Positions 55,211 to 64,000 of a stretch of 64,000 nucleotides of DNA are shown here, piece by piece (the stretch's first letter is position 1; every line of letters begins with the position of its first letter). The position numbers and the translations under genes are program-made. Source of the DNA: Gammaproteobacteria bacterium (GTDB lineage Bacteria; Pseudomonadota; Gammaproteobacteria; Pseudomonadales; Pseudohongiellaceae); contig JAQWZF010000002.1 in assembly GCA_029253585.1 (NCBI GenBank), positions 1 through 64,000 on the forward strand. Direction: 5' to 3'. Under the pieces are notes generated by a model. That model saw nothing but the letters and a program-made list of their open reading frames with translations. It was not told where the DNA came from and did not search any database.

Positions 55211-56245
55211 ATGGCCAAATCCAGCAGCCAATTAGAGTTTGAGATTATTCGGCGCTATTTTGCGAATCCGAATTTGTCCTTCAAGCGCGATGGAATCGAG
55301 CTTGGGATCGGTGATGATGCCGCGCTCATCGACGTCCCTGCGAACAAGCATCTAGCCATGTCGATGGATGTGCTGATCTCCGGCATACATTTCCCCGCCG
55401 ATGCAGACCCGGCACTGATAGCCAACCGCTCTCTTGCCGTCAACCTAAGCGATCTGGCGGCGATGGCTGCACAGCCTTACTGTTTTACTCTGGGCCTCGT
55501 GCTTCCCGATAGCGATGAGACCTGGCTACAGAAGTTTAGTGAGGGGTTAGCGAGCCTCGCCAGACAATACAATTGTCCTCTGGTAGGCGGTGATACCAGT
55601 CGCGGTCCGCTGAGTATTAGCTTACAGGTTCAGGGCTTAGTCGATCGATCACAGGCGTCCCGCCGCAGTGCTGCGAATAGAGGTGACAAAATTTACGTCA
55701 GTGGCAATTTAGGCGATGGGGCTGTTGCTCTGCTCGCGCTCGGGCTAGACTCACATCTAGGCAGTAGCTTTTCATTCGGGGCACAGTCGCTCAGCGATCA
55801 AGATAGACAATACTTCAGCGATGCCTATTTCAAGCCACAGCCGCAGCTTGAACTAGCCGCAGCCGCTGGCAAATTATTCTCCAGCTGCATAGATATCTCC
55901 GATGGTTTGCAGGGCGACTTGGGGCATATTCTCGCAGCCAGCTCATTGGCCGCTACTATAAACATAGATGCCTTACCGTATTCGATGCCTTGCCAACGTT
56001 GCATGGATACTGAGAACCGAATAGTGGCCGCGTTGTTTGGTGGTGATGACTATCAGTTATGTTTCACCGTCCCCGAGGGAGACTGTGCCGAATTGGAGAG
56101 ACTGGCCAGAGATATCGGCGTGAAAGTAAGCTGTATCGGTGAAATCGTCAGCGGAGAAGGAGTCGCCTATCTTGACACTGATGGAGCGCCAGTTGATTTT
56201 TCGGCGCGAGCCTATCAGCATTTCGCATCGGTGCAGTCAGCCTGA
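55211..56245 (+). CDS. thiL: thiamine-monophosphate kinase
   Basis: This 344-residue ATP-dependent enzyme makes thiamine diphosphate in the last step of the pathway. ThiL motifs are IGDDAALIDV, SMDVLISGIHFP, NLSDLAAMAAQP, LVGGDTSRGPLSIS, CIDISDGLQGDL and FGGDDYQL. Length is near the usual 320-330. It follows nusB by 72 bases and precedes pgpA by 40, the conserved nusB-thiL-pgpA order. No TPP riboswitch is seen in the leader. Confidence 0.95.
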   Translation: MAKSSSQLEFEIIRRYFANPNLSFKRDGIELGIGDDAALIDVPANKHLAMSMDVLISGIHFPADADPALIANRSLAVNLSDLAAMAAQPYCFTLGLVLPDSDETWLQKFSEGLASLARQYNCPLVGGDTSRGPLSISLQVQGLVDRSQASRRSAANRGDKIYVSGNLGDGAVALLALGLDSHLGSSFSFGAQSLSDQDRQYFSDAYFKPQPQLELAAAAGKLFSSCIDISDGLQGDLGHILAASSLAATINIDALPYSMPCQRCMDTENRIVAALFGGDDYQLCFTVPEGDCAELERLARDIGVKVSCIGEIVSGEGVAYLDTDGAPVDFSARAYQHFASVQSA

Positions 56246-56285
56246 TAAGCTAACTAATAGTAAGATAACTAATCTTAAGATAACC

Positions 56286-56759
56286 ATGAACTCAAACAAG
56301 GCAATACTAAGCAACCCGATACACCTGTTAGCCTTTGGTTTCGGCTCGGGTTTGTCCCCAAGGGCTCCTGGCACAGCAGGTACTGTTGTTGCCCTGCTTA
56401 TATATCTGCTGCTACCCGCCATGTCGCCGCTAATTTATGCGGTGATGATTCTAGTGAGCTTTGTGCTGGGCGTCTGGTTATGCGGCAAAACGGCGGAAGA
56501 TCTAGGGGTTCATGATCATGGAGGCATAGTCTGGGACGAGTTTGTAGGCTATTGGATTACCATGTTTATGGCGCCAAGCGGCCTGATTTGGGCTATTTTG
56601 GGCTTCGCGTTGTTTCGTGTGCTGGATATTTTCAAGCCTTGGCCCATTAAATGGGCAGATAAAGAGCTCGCAGGGGGGCTGGGAATCATGCTTGATGATG
56701 TTTTAGCAGGTATAATGGCCGCCCTGTGTATACAGGCTCTGGCTGTGCTAATTGGCTAA
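56286..56759 (+). CDS. pgpA: phosphatidylglycerophosphatase A
   Basis: A 157-residue inner-membrane enzyme that dephosphorylates phosphatidylglycerophosphate. Motifs GFGSGLSPRAPGTAGT (near 16-31) and DHGGIVWDEFVGYW (near 76-90) carry the acidic catalytic residues. FRVLDIFKPWPIKWADK precedes the final helix. Three to four membrane spans. ATG 56286 is chosen; a longer frame starting inside thiL has no family likeness. Confidence 0.94.
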   Translation: MNSNKAILSNPIHLLAFGFGSGLSPRAPGTAGTVVALLIYLLLPAMSPLIYAVMILVSFVLGVWLCGKTAEDLGVHDHGGIVWDEFVGYWITMFMAPSGLIWAILGFALFRVLDIFKPWPIKWADKELAGGLGIMLDDVLAGIMAALCIQALAVLIG

Positions 56760-56786
56760 GGTCCTAAGAATTTAGAGGAAAGATTT

Positions 56787-57380
56787 TTGACAGTTTCATT
56801 TGTAGCATCGGCGATCTTGCCCACACAGTGGGGACAATTCACGATTCATGGCTTCGAAGACGAGATTAATGGCAAAGAGCATGTGGCTCTAGTTTTCGGC
56901 GAGCCTGATTCAGACCAACCACTTCTTTGCAGAGTTCACTCCGAATGCCTGACCGGCGACTGTATGTTCAGTCTGCGTTGTGACTGCGGGCCGCAGCTAC
57001 AGTGCGCGATGGAGAGTGTAGCGAAAGAAGGGCGTGGCATAATCCTGTACCTGCGTCAGGAAGGGCGTGGTATCGGCTTGTTAAACAAGATAAAGGCCTA
57101 TGCCCTGCAAGACACAGGAGCCGATACGGTAGAGGCTAATGTGCAGCTCGGCTTCGATCCTGACCTTCGGGAATATCAAATCTGTAAACCCATGTTCGAT
57201 CATTTCGGCATCAAGAGTCTGCGTCTGATGACCAATAATCCTGAAAAGATAGACGCAATAACCGAGATGGGTATTCAGGTGACGGAAATAGTGCCAATAC
57301 ACACCGGTGCCAATCCTCACAACGAAAACTACCTGTCGGTGAAGGTTGATAAAATGGGTCATATCAACAAGCCCACTTAA
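56787..57380 (+). CDS. ribA: GTP cyclohydrolase II
   Basis: A 197-residue zinc enzyme, the first committed step of riboflavin synthesis. The three zinc cysteines are intact in [17 protein letters not shown] (near residues 54-67), followed by [17 protein letters not shown] and [12 protein letters not shown] start at 56787 after AGAGGAAAG. It supplies the activity missing from the degenerate half of RibB at 52961-54073. It lies apart from that cluster, behind pgpA. Confidence 0.95.
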   Translation: MTVSFVASAILPTQWGQFTIHGFEDEINGKEHVALVFGEPDSDQPLLCRVHSECLTGDCMFSLRCDCGPQLQCAMESVAKEGRGIILYLRQEGRGIGLLNKIKAYALQDTGADTVEANVQLGFDPDLREYQICKPMFDHFGIKSLRLMTNNPEKIDAITEMGIQVTEIVPIHTGANPHNENYLSVKVDKMGHINKPT

Positions 57381-57407
57381 ATTGTAGTAATGCTGACGAG
57401 CTAGTTT

Positions 57408-58082
57408 GTGTCTTCCCCCAAAAAACAGATTACTGTAGATTTTTTGCGTCATGGAGAACCGATAGGCGGTGAAGTATTACGCGGCCGTGTCGATCACCCC
57501 TTGAGTGATTTGGGTTGGTCGCAGATGCAAAAGGCGGCAGCGCTTTGCGCCGAGTTAAAGACATCCGCAGCGACCCCTCGCTGGACCCATCTAATTTCCT
57601 CCCCGCTGCAACGTTGTCGTGTCTTCGCCGAACACCTGGCGAGCGAAACCGGAGTGCAGTTACAGATGCAAGAGCAGTGGCAGGAAATTGATTACGGCGA
57701 TTGGGATGGCATGCTGCTCTCGGATTGGCGAGACAAGGCAGCAGAGCAGTTTAGGGAATTTCGAAAAGATAGTTCGAAGTTGGTGCCGCCGAATGGCGAG
57801 GCTTTTCTTACGTTCAGAGACAGAGTATTACAGGCGTGGAGTGAGATCGCGCAGCTGCCCGATGGCAGTCATGTGTTGATCATAACCCACGGTGGTGTTC
57901 TAAGAGTTGTACTGCCTACGGTATTAGGCATGCCACTTAATCGCAGTTATCCGCTACACATTCCCTTCGCGTCTTTCAGTCGAATTTCTCTTGCCGTTTC
58001 CGCTAGTGCGGACGCAGACGATGATGAAAAGGTGGGTGCGAGTCTGGTGTTTCACAACGCCGCGGAATACGAAGGCGGTTAG
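57408..58082 (+). CDS. histidine phosphatase (CobC-like)
   Basis: A 224-residue branch-1 histidine phosphatase. The catalytic block is VDFLRHGEPIGG (His near 14), followed by GRVDHPLSDLGWSQM, a second core LISSPLQRCR, EIDYGDWDGM and the second His in IITHGGVLRVVL. Such enzymes include alpha-ribazole-phosphate phosphatase of cobalamin synthesis. The next gene pair on the opposite strand (BtuF-like and CobO) supports that reading, but other substrates are possible. GTG start. It overlaps the convergent BtuF-like gene by four bases. Confidence 0.8.
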   Translation: MSSPKKQITVDFLRHGEPIGGEVLRGRVDHPLSDLGWSQMQKAAALCAELKTSAATPRWTHLISSPLQRCRVFAEHLASETGVQLQMQEQWQEIDYGDWDGMLLSDWRDKAAEQFREFRKDSSKLVPPNGEAFLTFRDRVLQAWSEIAQLPDGSHVLIITHGGVLRVVLPTVLGMPLNRSYPLHIPFASFSRISLAVSASADADDDEKVGASLVFHNAAEYEGG

Positions 58083-59005
58083 TTAGTCTCCAACCGTGTC
58101 CTGCTAAGGTCTATCTGTTCACACATGCGCTCGGCACCAAGCAATGCGCGCGGCGTATGACGCTGCAGCAGTTCCGGGGGCACGAAGAACAGTGAGTTAG
58201 TAGCGACCGCGCTGAGTTGCTCCCATTTGAGCCAGTCGTCTAACCATTCTGGACGTTCTATGTCCATGCCGCTTGCGACGATAGCCTGTGGGTTTCTCAA
58301 TAGCACGGCTTCCGTACTCACCTTGGGGGCAACGAGCTGAATATCGGCGAAGATATTTACACCGCCGCATAGGCTAATAATGTCGTTAATCAATTCATTG
58401 CCTCCTGCACTGATCAGCGGTCTGTCCCATACCTGATAGAACGTTCTAATTGGTGACCTGTGCCTGAAATTTTCAGACAGCGCGCCAAGTTTGGCTTCGA
58501 AATCATCTATCACTCTATCTGCCGCAGTTTCGGTACCAGCTAGTACGGCGAGTCGCCGCAAATGACTGGGGATGGAGGCGAGGTTTTTGGGTTCGGCGAT
58601 ATAGACTGTTATTCCCAGCTCCCGCAGTCGATTGACCGAGGCTCTGGGGTTTCCGCTCTGCCAGGCCACGATCAGGTCGGGTCGAAGTTGCAGAATCTTC
58701 TCCATATCCAGCAGATCATGACGGCCAATTATCGGCAGCGTCTTCGCCTGCGGTGGGTAGTCACTGTAATTGATGACCCCCACCATTTTTGAGCCAGCGC
58801 CCGCGGCAAAGAGAAGTTCGGTTAGAGACGGTGCGAGGCTAATGATGCGTTCGGCAGGCCTGTCGAGTCGAACTACCGATCCCTCGTCGTCCAGAACTTC
58901 GGCGGCAAGAGAGTTCCGGCTCGGGGCCAGAAAAGTACACAGGCAAGTTAGCAGTAGTGCAGGGCGCAATAGCGGCTTGGCGATAGCGCGCGAAGAATAG
59001 TGCAT
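58079..59005 (-). CDS. btuF: periplasmic cobalamin-binding protein, BtuF-like
   Basis: This 308-residue class III substrate-binding protein has an export signal (about 1-34, ending NSLAAE). The fold is shown by RIISLAPSLTELLFAAGAG, GVINYSDYPPQAKTLPIIGRHDLLDMEKIL and LRPDLIVAWQSGNP, all BtuF-like. It delivers vitamin B12 to an ABC importer, but no BtuCD genes are in the window. Its ATG overlaps the stop of cobO by one base, so the pair is translationally coupled. Confidence 0.88.
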   Translation of the reverse strand: MHYSSRAIAKPLLRPALLLTCLCTFLAPSRNSLAAEVLDDEGSVVRLDRPAERIISLAPSLTELLFAAGAGSKMVGVINYSDYPPQAKTLPIIGRHDLLDMEKILQLRPDLIVAWQSGNPRASVNRLRELGITVYIAEPKNLASIPSHLRRLAVLAGTETAADRVIDDFEAKLGALSENFRHRSPIRTFYQVWDRPLISAGGNELINDIISLCGGVNIFADIQLVAPKVSTEAVLLRNPQAIVASGMDIERPEWLDDWLKWEQLSAVATNSLFFVPPELLQRHTPRALLGAERMCEQIDLSRTRLETN

Positions 59006-59613
59006 CAGTAGTCGATGCCCTTCTGAACTTTCACACCGTCATAGAAGGCATGCTTATTTTCGCCCAGTTCGGTCACGGTGTCGGCTAGCTCGATAAGCTC
59101 TTTTGACGCGCTGCGCCCGGTGACTATCACGTGCTGAGCGGCAGGCCTTCCCTCCAGGGCGGACAACACCATCTCCTTATCCAGATAGCCGTAGGTGAGC
59201 ATATAGGTTAACTCGTCGAGAATAACTACATCGAACTCCGGGTTGTTCAACATCGCTGCGGCGTGCTTCCAAGTCTCCTCGGCAGCAGCGATATCCTTGT
59301 CTCGATCCTGAGTCTCCCAGGTAAACCCTGTGTTCATTACATGGAATTCAACCAGGGGATTATCGGCGAACAGCATCTGCTCGCCACAGTCCCATTGGCC
59401 CTTAATGAATTGGATGACGCCGCAACGAAGACCATGACCCACACTCCTTGCCAGCATGCCGAAGGCCGAGGTACTCTTACCTTTGCCATTTCCGGTGAGA
59501 ACAACCATCAAGCCCTTGTCGATCGTTGCCTCGGCGATGCGTCCATCTATATATTCTTTCTTTCGTTGCATCGCCTTCTTATGGCGTATGGCTCTTTCCT
59601 CGGATGTAGACAC
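59005..59613 (-). CDS. cobO: corrinoid adenosyltransferase
   Basis: A 202-residue ATP:co(I)rrinoid adenosyltransferase (CobA/BtuR/CobO family). The P-loop is GNGKGKST (near 42), then FIKGQWDCGE and ILDELTYML, with GRSASKELIELADTVTE near the end. It makes adenosylcobalamin from salvaged or new corrinoids in the cytoplasm. It stands first in a two-gene unit with btuF; no cobalamin riboswitch is seen in the 92-base leader. Confidence 0.93.
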   Translation of the reverse strand: MSTSEERAIRHKKAMQRKKEYIDGRIAEATIDKGLMVVLTGNGKGKSTSAFGMLARSVGHGLRCGVIQFIKGQWDCGEQMLFADNPLVEFHVMNTGFTWETQDRDKDIAAAEETWKHAAAMLNNPEFDVVILDELTYMLTYGYLDKEMVLSALEGRPAAQHVIVTGRSASKELIELADTVTELGENKHAFYDGVKVQKGIDY

Positions 59614-59705
59614 ATTGTGCTCCGGTATTAGTTTGGGTGGAGAAGCTTCTTAGAATCGTGCAGGTTTTGCCCGGTTCTCAGAAAACTATTTTCGTTCGGA
59701 AGCCT

Positions 59706-61649
59706 CTAAAATGCTTCCGAGCAAATCTTGCAGTCTTTCAGTTTCTTCTTGATCGCCGAAGCAATACTTGTCGCATCCAGGCCGGCGTCTGCTAGCATTT
59801 TTGGCACCTTGCCATGATCCAGGAATGTATCGGGCAGCCCTAAATTCAGAACCGGTATTTGATAGTTAGAGGCGAGCAAGAACTCGTTGACGGCAGATCC
59901 TGCGCCGCCCATTACAGTGTTCTCTTCGATGGTTACTATCAACTGGTGCTTCGCTGCCATATCGCCAATGATTTCTTCGTCCAGCGGCTTAACGAAACGC
60001 ATATCGATTACCGTCGAATTGAGATTCTCCGCGACTTTCAGTGCAGGAGTTACCATGCTGCCGAAGGCGAGAATAGCGACTGACTTGCCGCTGCGACACA
60101 CAACAGCCTTGCCTATTGTTACCGGTTCCAGTCCAGTCTTGATTTCCTGACCCGGTCCCTTGCCTCGAGGATAGCGTATCGCCGATGGGCCAGTATGATG
60201 GTAGCCGGTGGAGAGTAACTTATAAGTTTCATCTTCGTTGCTAGGTGTCATTACCAACATATTTGGTATGCAGCGCAGATAACTGAGATCGAAGCTACCG
60301 GCGTGGGTAGGCCCATCCTCACCGACCAGCCCAGCTCTATCGATAGCAAACATGACGTTGAGATTCTGCAGGGCAACATCATGAATCAATTGATCGTAGC
60401 CCCGCTGCAGGAAGGTCGAATAGATGGCAACGATGGGCTTCAATCCATCACAGGCCATGCCGGCTGCAAAGGTGACAGCGTGCTGTTCGGCAATCGCCAC
60501 ATCGTGGAAGCGCTCTGGAAATTCCGTAGCAAACTTGCGCATGCCAGAGCCTTCGCCCATGGCGGGTGTGATACCTACGACGAGTTCATCTAGTTGTGCA
60601 ACATCGCAAAGCCAATCGCCGAAGACTTCCGAATAGCTCGGGGAGGATGAGGCTTTCGCTGCTACCTCGACGGTATCCTCTGCTGCTTCTTCTGTAGGTT
60701 CATTCTTCGCGCGGGCGCCAGCATCGATCTTGCTTAAGGCATGCATGCCGAAGGGATCGTTCTCAGACTCAAGATAGCCCTTACCTTTTTGGGTAACGAT
60801 ATGCAGTAGCTGCGGACCGCGCAGCGTGTTGATGTTAGTTAGAATCTCGACAAGGCCGTTCGTATCATGGCCATTTACAAGACCTATATAATTGAAGCCT
60901 ATTTCCTCGAATAGCGTGCCGGGTGACACCATCCCCTTCATGTATTCTTCTGCTCGATGCGCTGCCCGTAATGCCGGCGGAATCTTTGAGAGAACGCGCT
61001 TACTGCCGGTACGAATAAAATTGTAGGGTTTGCTCGCCCACATGCGAGCGAAGTAACTCGAGAGGCCGCCTACGTTGTTGGAGATAGACATATTATTATC
61101 GTTGAGAATCACGAGAATATTGTCATCGAGATGGCCGGCATGGTTTAGCGCCTCGAATGCCATGCCTGCCGTCATCGCGCCATCACCGATTACCGCAATA
61201 TTGTGCCGCTGCTTGTCTTGCAAGCGTGCCGCTACCATCAGGCCTAATGCAGCACTGATCGATGTGCTGGAGTGACCTACGCCGAAGGTGTCGAATTCAC
61301 TCTCGGCCCGATTCGGAAAGGCAGCTAGGCCGCCGGCCTGGCGCATGGTCAACATCTGGTCTCTGCGGCCGGTTAGTATCTTGTGAGGGTAGGCTTGGTG
61401 ACCAACATCCCAGACCAGCTTGTCATTAGGTGTGTCGAATACATAGTGCAGGGCAATGGTCAGCTCGACAACGCCCAGGCCTGCGCCAAAATGTCCGCCG
61501 GTCTGGCCCACGGAGTAAAGAAGATAGGCGCGCAGTTCATCCGCCAACTGAGCCAATTGATCCAGCTCCAGAAGTTTCAGATCGGTAGAATTGTCTACCT
61601 TGTCCAGCAACGGCGTGTCGGGCCTGGACAAGGGTATTTCGTTAAGCAT
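59706..61649 (-). CDS. dxs: 1-deoxy-D-xylulose-5-phosphate synthase
   Basis: This thiamine-diphosphate enzyme (647 residues) joins pyruvate and glyceraldehyde-3-phosphate, the first step of the MEP isoprenoid pathway. The ThDP motif [31 protein letters not shown]-type region runs about 155-185. It also has [19 protein letters not shown] and the transketolase pyrimidine domain with [13 protein letters not shown] and [16 protein letters not shown]. The C-terminal domain ends about 620. An Ala/Glu-rich stretch near 320-335 is a mild insertion. ispA and xseB lie upstream in the same direction. Confidence 0.96.
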   Translation of the reverse strand: MLNEIPLSRPDTPLLDKVDNSTDLKLLELDQLAQLADELRAYLLYSVGQTGGHFGAGLGVVELTIALHYVFDTPNDKLVWDVGHQAYPHKILTGRRDQMLTMRQAGGLAAFPNRAESEFDTFGVGHSSTSISAALGLMVAARLQDKQRHNIAVIGDGAMTAGMAFEALNHAGHLDDNILVILNDNNMSISNNVGGLSSYFARMWASKPYNFIRTGSKRVLSKIPPALRAAHRAEEYMKGMVSPGTLFEEIGFNYIGLVNGHDTNGLVEILTNINTLRGPQLLHIVTQKGKGYLESENDPFGMHALSKIDAGARAKNEPTEEAAEDTVEVAAKASSSPSYSEVFGDWLCDVAQLDELVVGITPAMGEGSGMRKFATEFPERFHDVAIAEQHAVTFAAGMACDGLKPIVAIYSTFLQRGYDQLIHDVALQNLNVMFAIDRAGLVGEDGPTHAGSFDLSYLRCIPNMLVMTPSNEDETYKLLSTGYHHTGPSAIRYPRGKGPGQEIKTGLEPVTIGKAVVCRSGKSVAILAFGSMVTPALKVAENLNSTVIDMRFVKPLDEEIIGDMAAKHQLIVTIEENTVMGGAGSAVNEFLLASNYQIPVLNLGLPDTFLDHGKVPKMLADAGLDATSIASAIKKKLKDCKICSEAF

Positions 61650-61756
61650 AGCGGTATATCAACTCCAGATGCCCCCATGCTAACTAAAAGTAGCCTTGGG
61701 AGGCAAAAACGGGCGTAAGTTAAAGTACTGTCACCTAATTTTCAATTATACCCAAT

Positions 61757-62659
61757 TCAGTGCAATCTGCTCACCACGTAGGCGGCAAGTTCTCTTAGTG
61801 GGTCTGCGCTGGCGGGAAACCCCTCTAGAGCAGCGATTGCCTTGTGTGACAGAGAGGCAGCCAGCTCCTTGGCCTGCTCTATGCCAAGCAAGGATACATA
61901 GGTGGGTTTGTTCTTGTTACTGTCCGAGCCCTGTGGCTTGCCTAGCTGCGAAGTGTCGCTGGTAACGTCCAGAATGTCGTCCTGCACCTGGAATGCCAGC
62001 CCGATATTGTCTGCATAGTCAGCTAGCGCGTTCATCTGCGACTCACTGGCGGAACCGGCGCTCATGCCGCCAAGTAACACGGCACATCGAATCAGGGCCC
62101 CGGTCTTAAGCTTATGCATCTGTTCTAGCTGCTCGAGAGTCAGTTTCTCGCCAACGGCTTCAAAGTCCAGACTCTGGCCTCCAACCATGCCAGTGGCACC
62201 AGCGGCCTGACTGAGTAGATGGACCATCGCCAGGCTATGCGCTGCCTCGAGGGGCTCACTGTCCGAACTAAGCAGCGCGAAGGCCAGAGACTGCAAGGCA
62301 TCGCCGACCAGGATTGCCGTAGCCTCATCGTAGGCTTTATGCACTGCGGGCTTGCCGCGGCGCAAATCATCGTCATCCATGGCGGGCAGGTCATCATGAA
62401 CCAGTGAGTAGCTGTGAATTAGCTCGACGGCGGCGGCCGCATTGTCGGCTGCTGCCAGCTCTCCACCCACGGCGAGCGCGCTGCCATAGGCGAGTACGGG
62501 GCGAATACGCTTGCCGCCACCGAGACAGGCATACTGCATCGCTTGTTGTAGCGTGTGGCTGATAATTTCGGCATCGAGCTTCTCGGCAAGGCGCTGATCA
62601 ACCCGCTGCTGACACCGCGTAAGAAACTCATCCAGCATCTTGGTATTCGATGAAGTCAT
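61757..62659 (-). CDS. ispA: farnesyl diphosphate synthase
   Basis: A 300-residue short-chain trans-prenyltransferase. The first Asp-rich motif is LVHDDLPAMDDDDLRRG (near 86-102), the second is LAFQVQDDILDVTSD (near 228-242), and the chain-length region fits FPP synthase. Substrates are IPP and DMAPP/GPP made downstream of Dxs. It lies nine bases after xseB, and dxs follows after 107 bases: the standard xseB-ispA-dxs order. Confidence 0.95.
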   Translation of the reverse strand: MTSSNTKMLDEFLTRCQQRVDQRLAEKLDAEIISHTLQQAMQYACLGGGKRIRPVLAYGSALAVGGELAAADNAAAAVELIHSYSLVHDDLPAMDDDDLRRGKPAVHKAYDEATAILVGDALQSLAFALLSSDSEPLEAAHSLAMVHLLSQAAGATGMVGGQSLDFEAVGEKLTLEQLEQMHKLKTGALIRCAVLLGGMSAGSASESQMNALADYADNIGLAFQVQDDILDVTSDTSQLGKPQGSDSNKNKPTYVSLLGIEQAKELAASLSHKAIAALEGFPASADPLRELAAYVVSRLH

Positions 62660-62668
62660 TTGGGGCGG

Positions 62669-62911
62669 CTATTCTTCCACATCGTCTAGATCGATCTCTT
62701 CGGTGTCGCCATTCTCATTCAGCAAAAGCTGTACTTTCTGTTCGGCATTCTTGAGGGCGCTCTGGCATTCTCGAGTTAGCTTGATGCCTTTCTCGAAGGC
62801 CTGCAGGGATTCTTCCAGAGTAAGCTCGCCGTCTTCCATGGAAGACACCAGTTCTTCCAGATTCTCCAGGGCTTGCTCAAAATCGAATGTTGCTTGCTTC
62901 TTCTTTGTCAT
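62669..62911 (-). CDS. xseB: exodeoxyribonuclease VII small subunit
   Basis: An 80-residue helical protein that partners XseA in single-strand DNA degradation. It starts [36 protein letters not shown], the family signature, and ends in an acidic [10 protein letters not shown]. The ATG at 62911 gives exactly the usual length; a longer frame from 62959 has no ribosome site. First gene of the xseB-ispA-dxs unit. Confidence 0.95.
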   Translation of the reverse strand: MTKKKQATFDFEQALENLEELVSSMEDGELTLEESLQAFEKGIKLTRECQSALKNAEQKVQLLLNENGDTEEIDLDDVEE

Positions 62912-63073
62912 GATCTTGTTCCGGTATCCAGATAGTTGGGGAGTATACGCCAAGTCCATCGGATTTCATGCCAAAACGGGGCGATAAAGTGATATTGCGG
63001 CGGGTTGATCATTGCCTGGGTTTCTGCTGCAATAGCATGCCTTTTGGTACCGTGGCGGTGCAGGAGAGCTAAG

Positions 63074-63973
63074 TTGTCGTTTCGGCCTACACTACAAAGA
63101 AGCAGTCGACTCCTGAGTCCGGTTCAGGTTGCGCTGATCTGGGTTCTCGCCTGTATTAGCCCCCAATCACTACTTTCTCAACAGAATATCGTCTCATCCT
63201 CCTTCGTTTCGACAAGCAACCTGAAGGTTCAATCGCTGGGCAGTATTGACTATGTCGAGATCGACAGACCTGATGTTTTGGGAAAGGCGAAGCAGCTTAT
63301 TATTTTTGTGCATGGGACACCTGGCTCTTATTCTGCATTCAGGAGCTATTTGGATGACCCAGTTATGCAGGAAAAATTTCACATGATCTCTGTTACGCGC
63401 CCGGGTTGGAGGCGCGACGACGATGCGAAGATACCGTCCCTGGACGAGCAGGCCGCGGCCTTGCGACCACTCCTCGATTTGGATCGTTCCGGAAGGGGCG
63501 CGCTGCTCATGGGGCATTCCTATGGTGGGCCGGTGATAGCACGGACAGCGATGAACTATTCCGACCTGGTTGCCGGGCTGATATTTGTCGCGACCACGGG
63601 CGATCCGCAGCTAAGTGGTCCACGTTGGTACAATCGATTCGCGGTCGTCTTGCCGCGTTTCGTGCTCGGGGCAAGTCTGAAGGGAGCAAATGCGGAAATA
63701 ATGCCGCTGCGACCGCAGCTCGAGGCAATGAGGCCACTGTGGAAGGATCTGACGATGCCGGTACTAATCGTTCAGGGAGACAAGGATCGTTTGGTACATC
63801 CGGATAATGTGTTATTCATGCGCAGGATGTTGGTAAACTCCGATGTTCGTTATTTGCATCGCGAGGGCCTCGGTCATTTCGTGCTCTGGGACGAGGCTGA
63901 ACTGATACGCGACAACCTTATAGGTTGGTTCTCCGCAGACAGCGCAGGTGCAGTGGGAGCTTCAGCGCAGTAA
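63074..63973 (+). CDS. exported alpha/beta hydrolase
   Basis: A 299-residue hydrolase starting at TTG 63074, chosen because AGGAG lies seven bases upstream. An earlier in-frame start at 63005 would add 23 residues. The N-terminal hydrophobic segment (about 15-35) is a signal peptide or anchor. HGTPGSYSAF is the oxyanion motif and GHSYGGPV the nucleophile elbow (Ser near 148); the acid is in VQGDKDRLVHP and the His in EGLGHFVLW. Probably an esterase of the periplasm or outer surface. It is divergent from xseB. Confidence 0.83.
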   Translation: MSFRPTLQRSSRLLSPVQVALIWVLACISPQSLLSQQNIVSSSFVSTSNLKVQSLGSIDYVEIDRPDVLGKAKQLIIFVHGTPGSYSAFRSYLDDPVMQEKFHMISVTRPGWRRDDDAKIPSLDEQAAALRPLLDLDRSGRGALLMGHSYGGPVIARTAMNYSDLVAGLIFVATTGDPQLSGPRWYNRFAVVLPRFVLGASLKGANAEIMPLRPQLEAMRPLWKDLTMPVLIVQGDKDRLVHPDNVLFMRRMLVNSDVRYLHREGLGHFVLWDEAELIRDNLIGWFSADSAGAVGASAQ

Positions 63974-64000
63974 ATGATACGCGTAAGTATTTGACCCCTA

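Noticed and set aside
59614-59705. Cobalamin riboswitch before cobO
   Set aside because: The 92-base leader is too short and lacks the B12-box.

Overview
The window looks like about 64 kb of chromosome from a free-living gammaproteobacterium, probably marine and aerobic. This rests on gene order: rnr-rlmB-rpsF-rpsR-(membrane protein)-rplI-dnaB-alr-radA, glyA-nrdR-ribD-ribE-ribB-ribH-nusB-thiL-pgpA, and dxs-ispA-xseB. Secreted hydrolases, c-type cytochromes and Tat/Sec-exported redox enzymes fit an aerobic marine lifestyle. Base composition is close to balanced by eye. Genus cannot be named from the sequence alone.

Layout. 1-118: the 5' two-thirds of a tRNA-Leu(CAG), broken in the T-loop at the window edge. 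392-10415: a core block for RNA decay, rRNA methylation, ribosomal proteins, the replicative helicase, alanine racemase and RadA. 10422-37727: an accessory region with an MFS transporter, M20 peptidase, ABC exporter, cupins, a periplasmic redox cluster (17330-25083), a matrixin-type protease, SulP and MscS proteins, a hybrid histidine kinase, a stand-alone RlmK-type methyltransferase and alpha/beta hydrolases. 37754-47118: PEP carboxylase of an unusual type, a GDSL/SGNH esterase, a carboxylesterase, a MerR-controlled metal-export permease, a glycerate kinase-like protein, and a DnaT-like plus lambda-P-like primosome pair. 47192-63973: EttA, then SHMT, NrdR, riboflavin, thiamine, phospholipid, cobalamin and isoprenoid genes, all intact.

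Two things stand out. First, the accessory region carries an unusual density of single-lesion genes. Five otherwise complete genes (double cupin, matrixin, SulP, MscS, CxxCH cytochrome) are each cut by one in-frame stop. A small membrane protein has a one-base frameshift, a hybrid histidine kinase has five lesions, and a MORN-repeat protein survives only as a fragment. Most of the stops are explained by a C-to-T or G-to-A transition in a Gln or Trp codon. The flanking core genes show none. Second, 17330-25083 reads as one periplasmic pathway: a Tat-exported flavin amine oxidase, a di-haem cytochrome c4, a TcyP-like symporter, a RidA with a signal peptide, a secreted amidase and a haem-bearing beta-propeller. 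I infer extracytoplasmic amine or amino-acid oxidation that passes electrons to cytochrome c, with RidA clearing the imine product.
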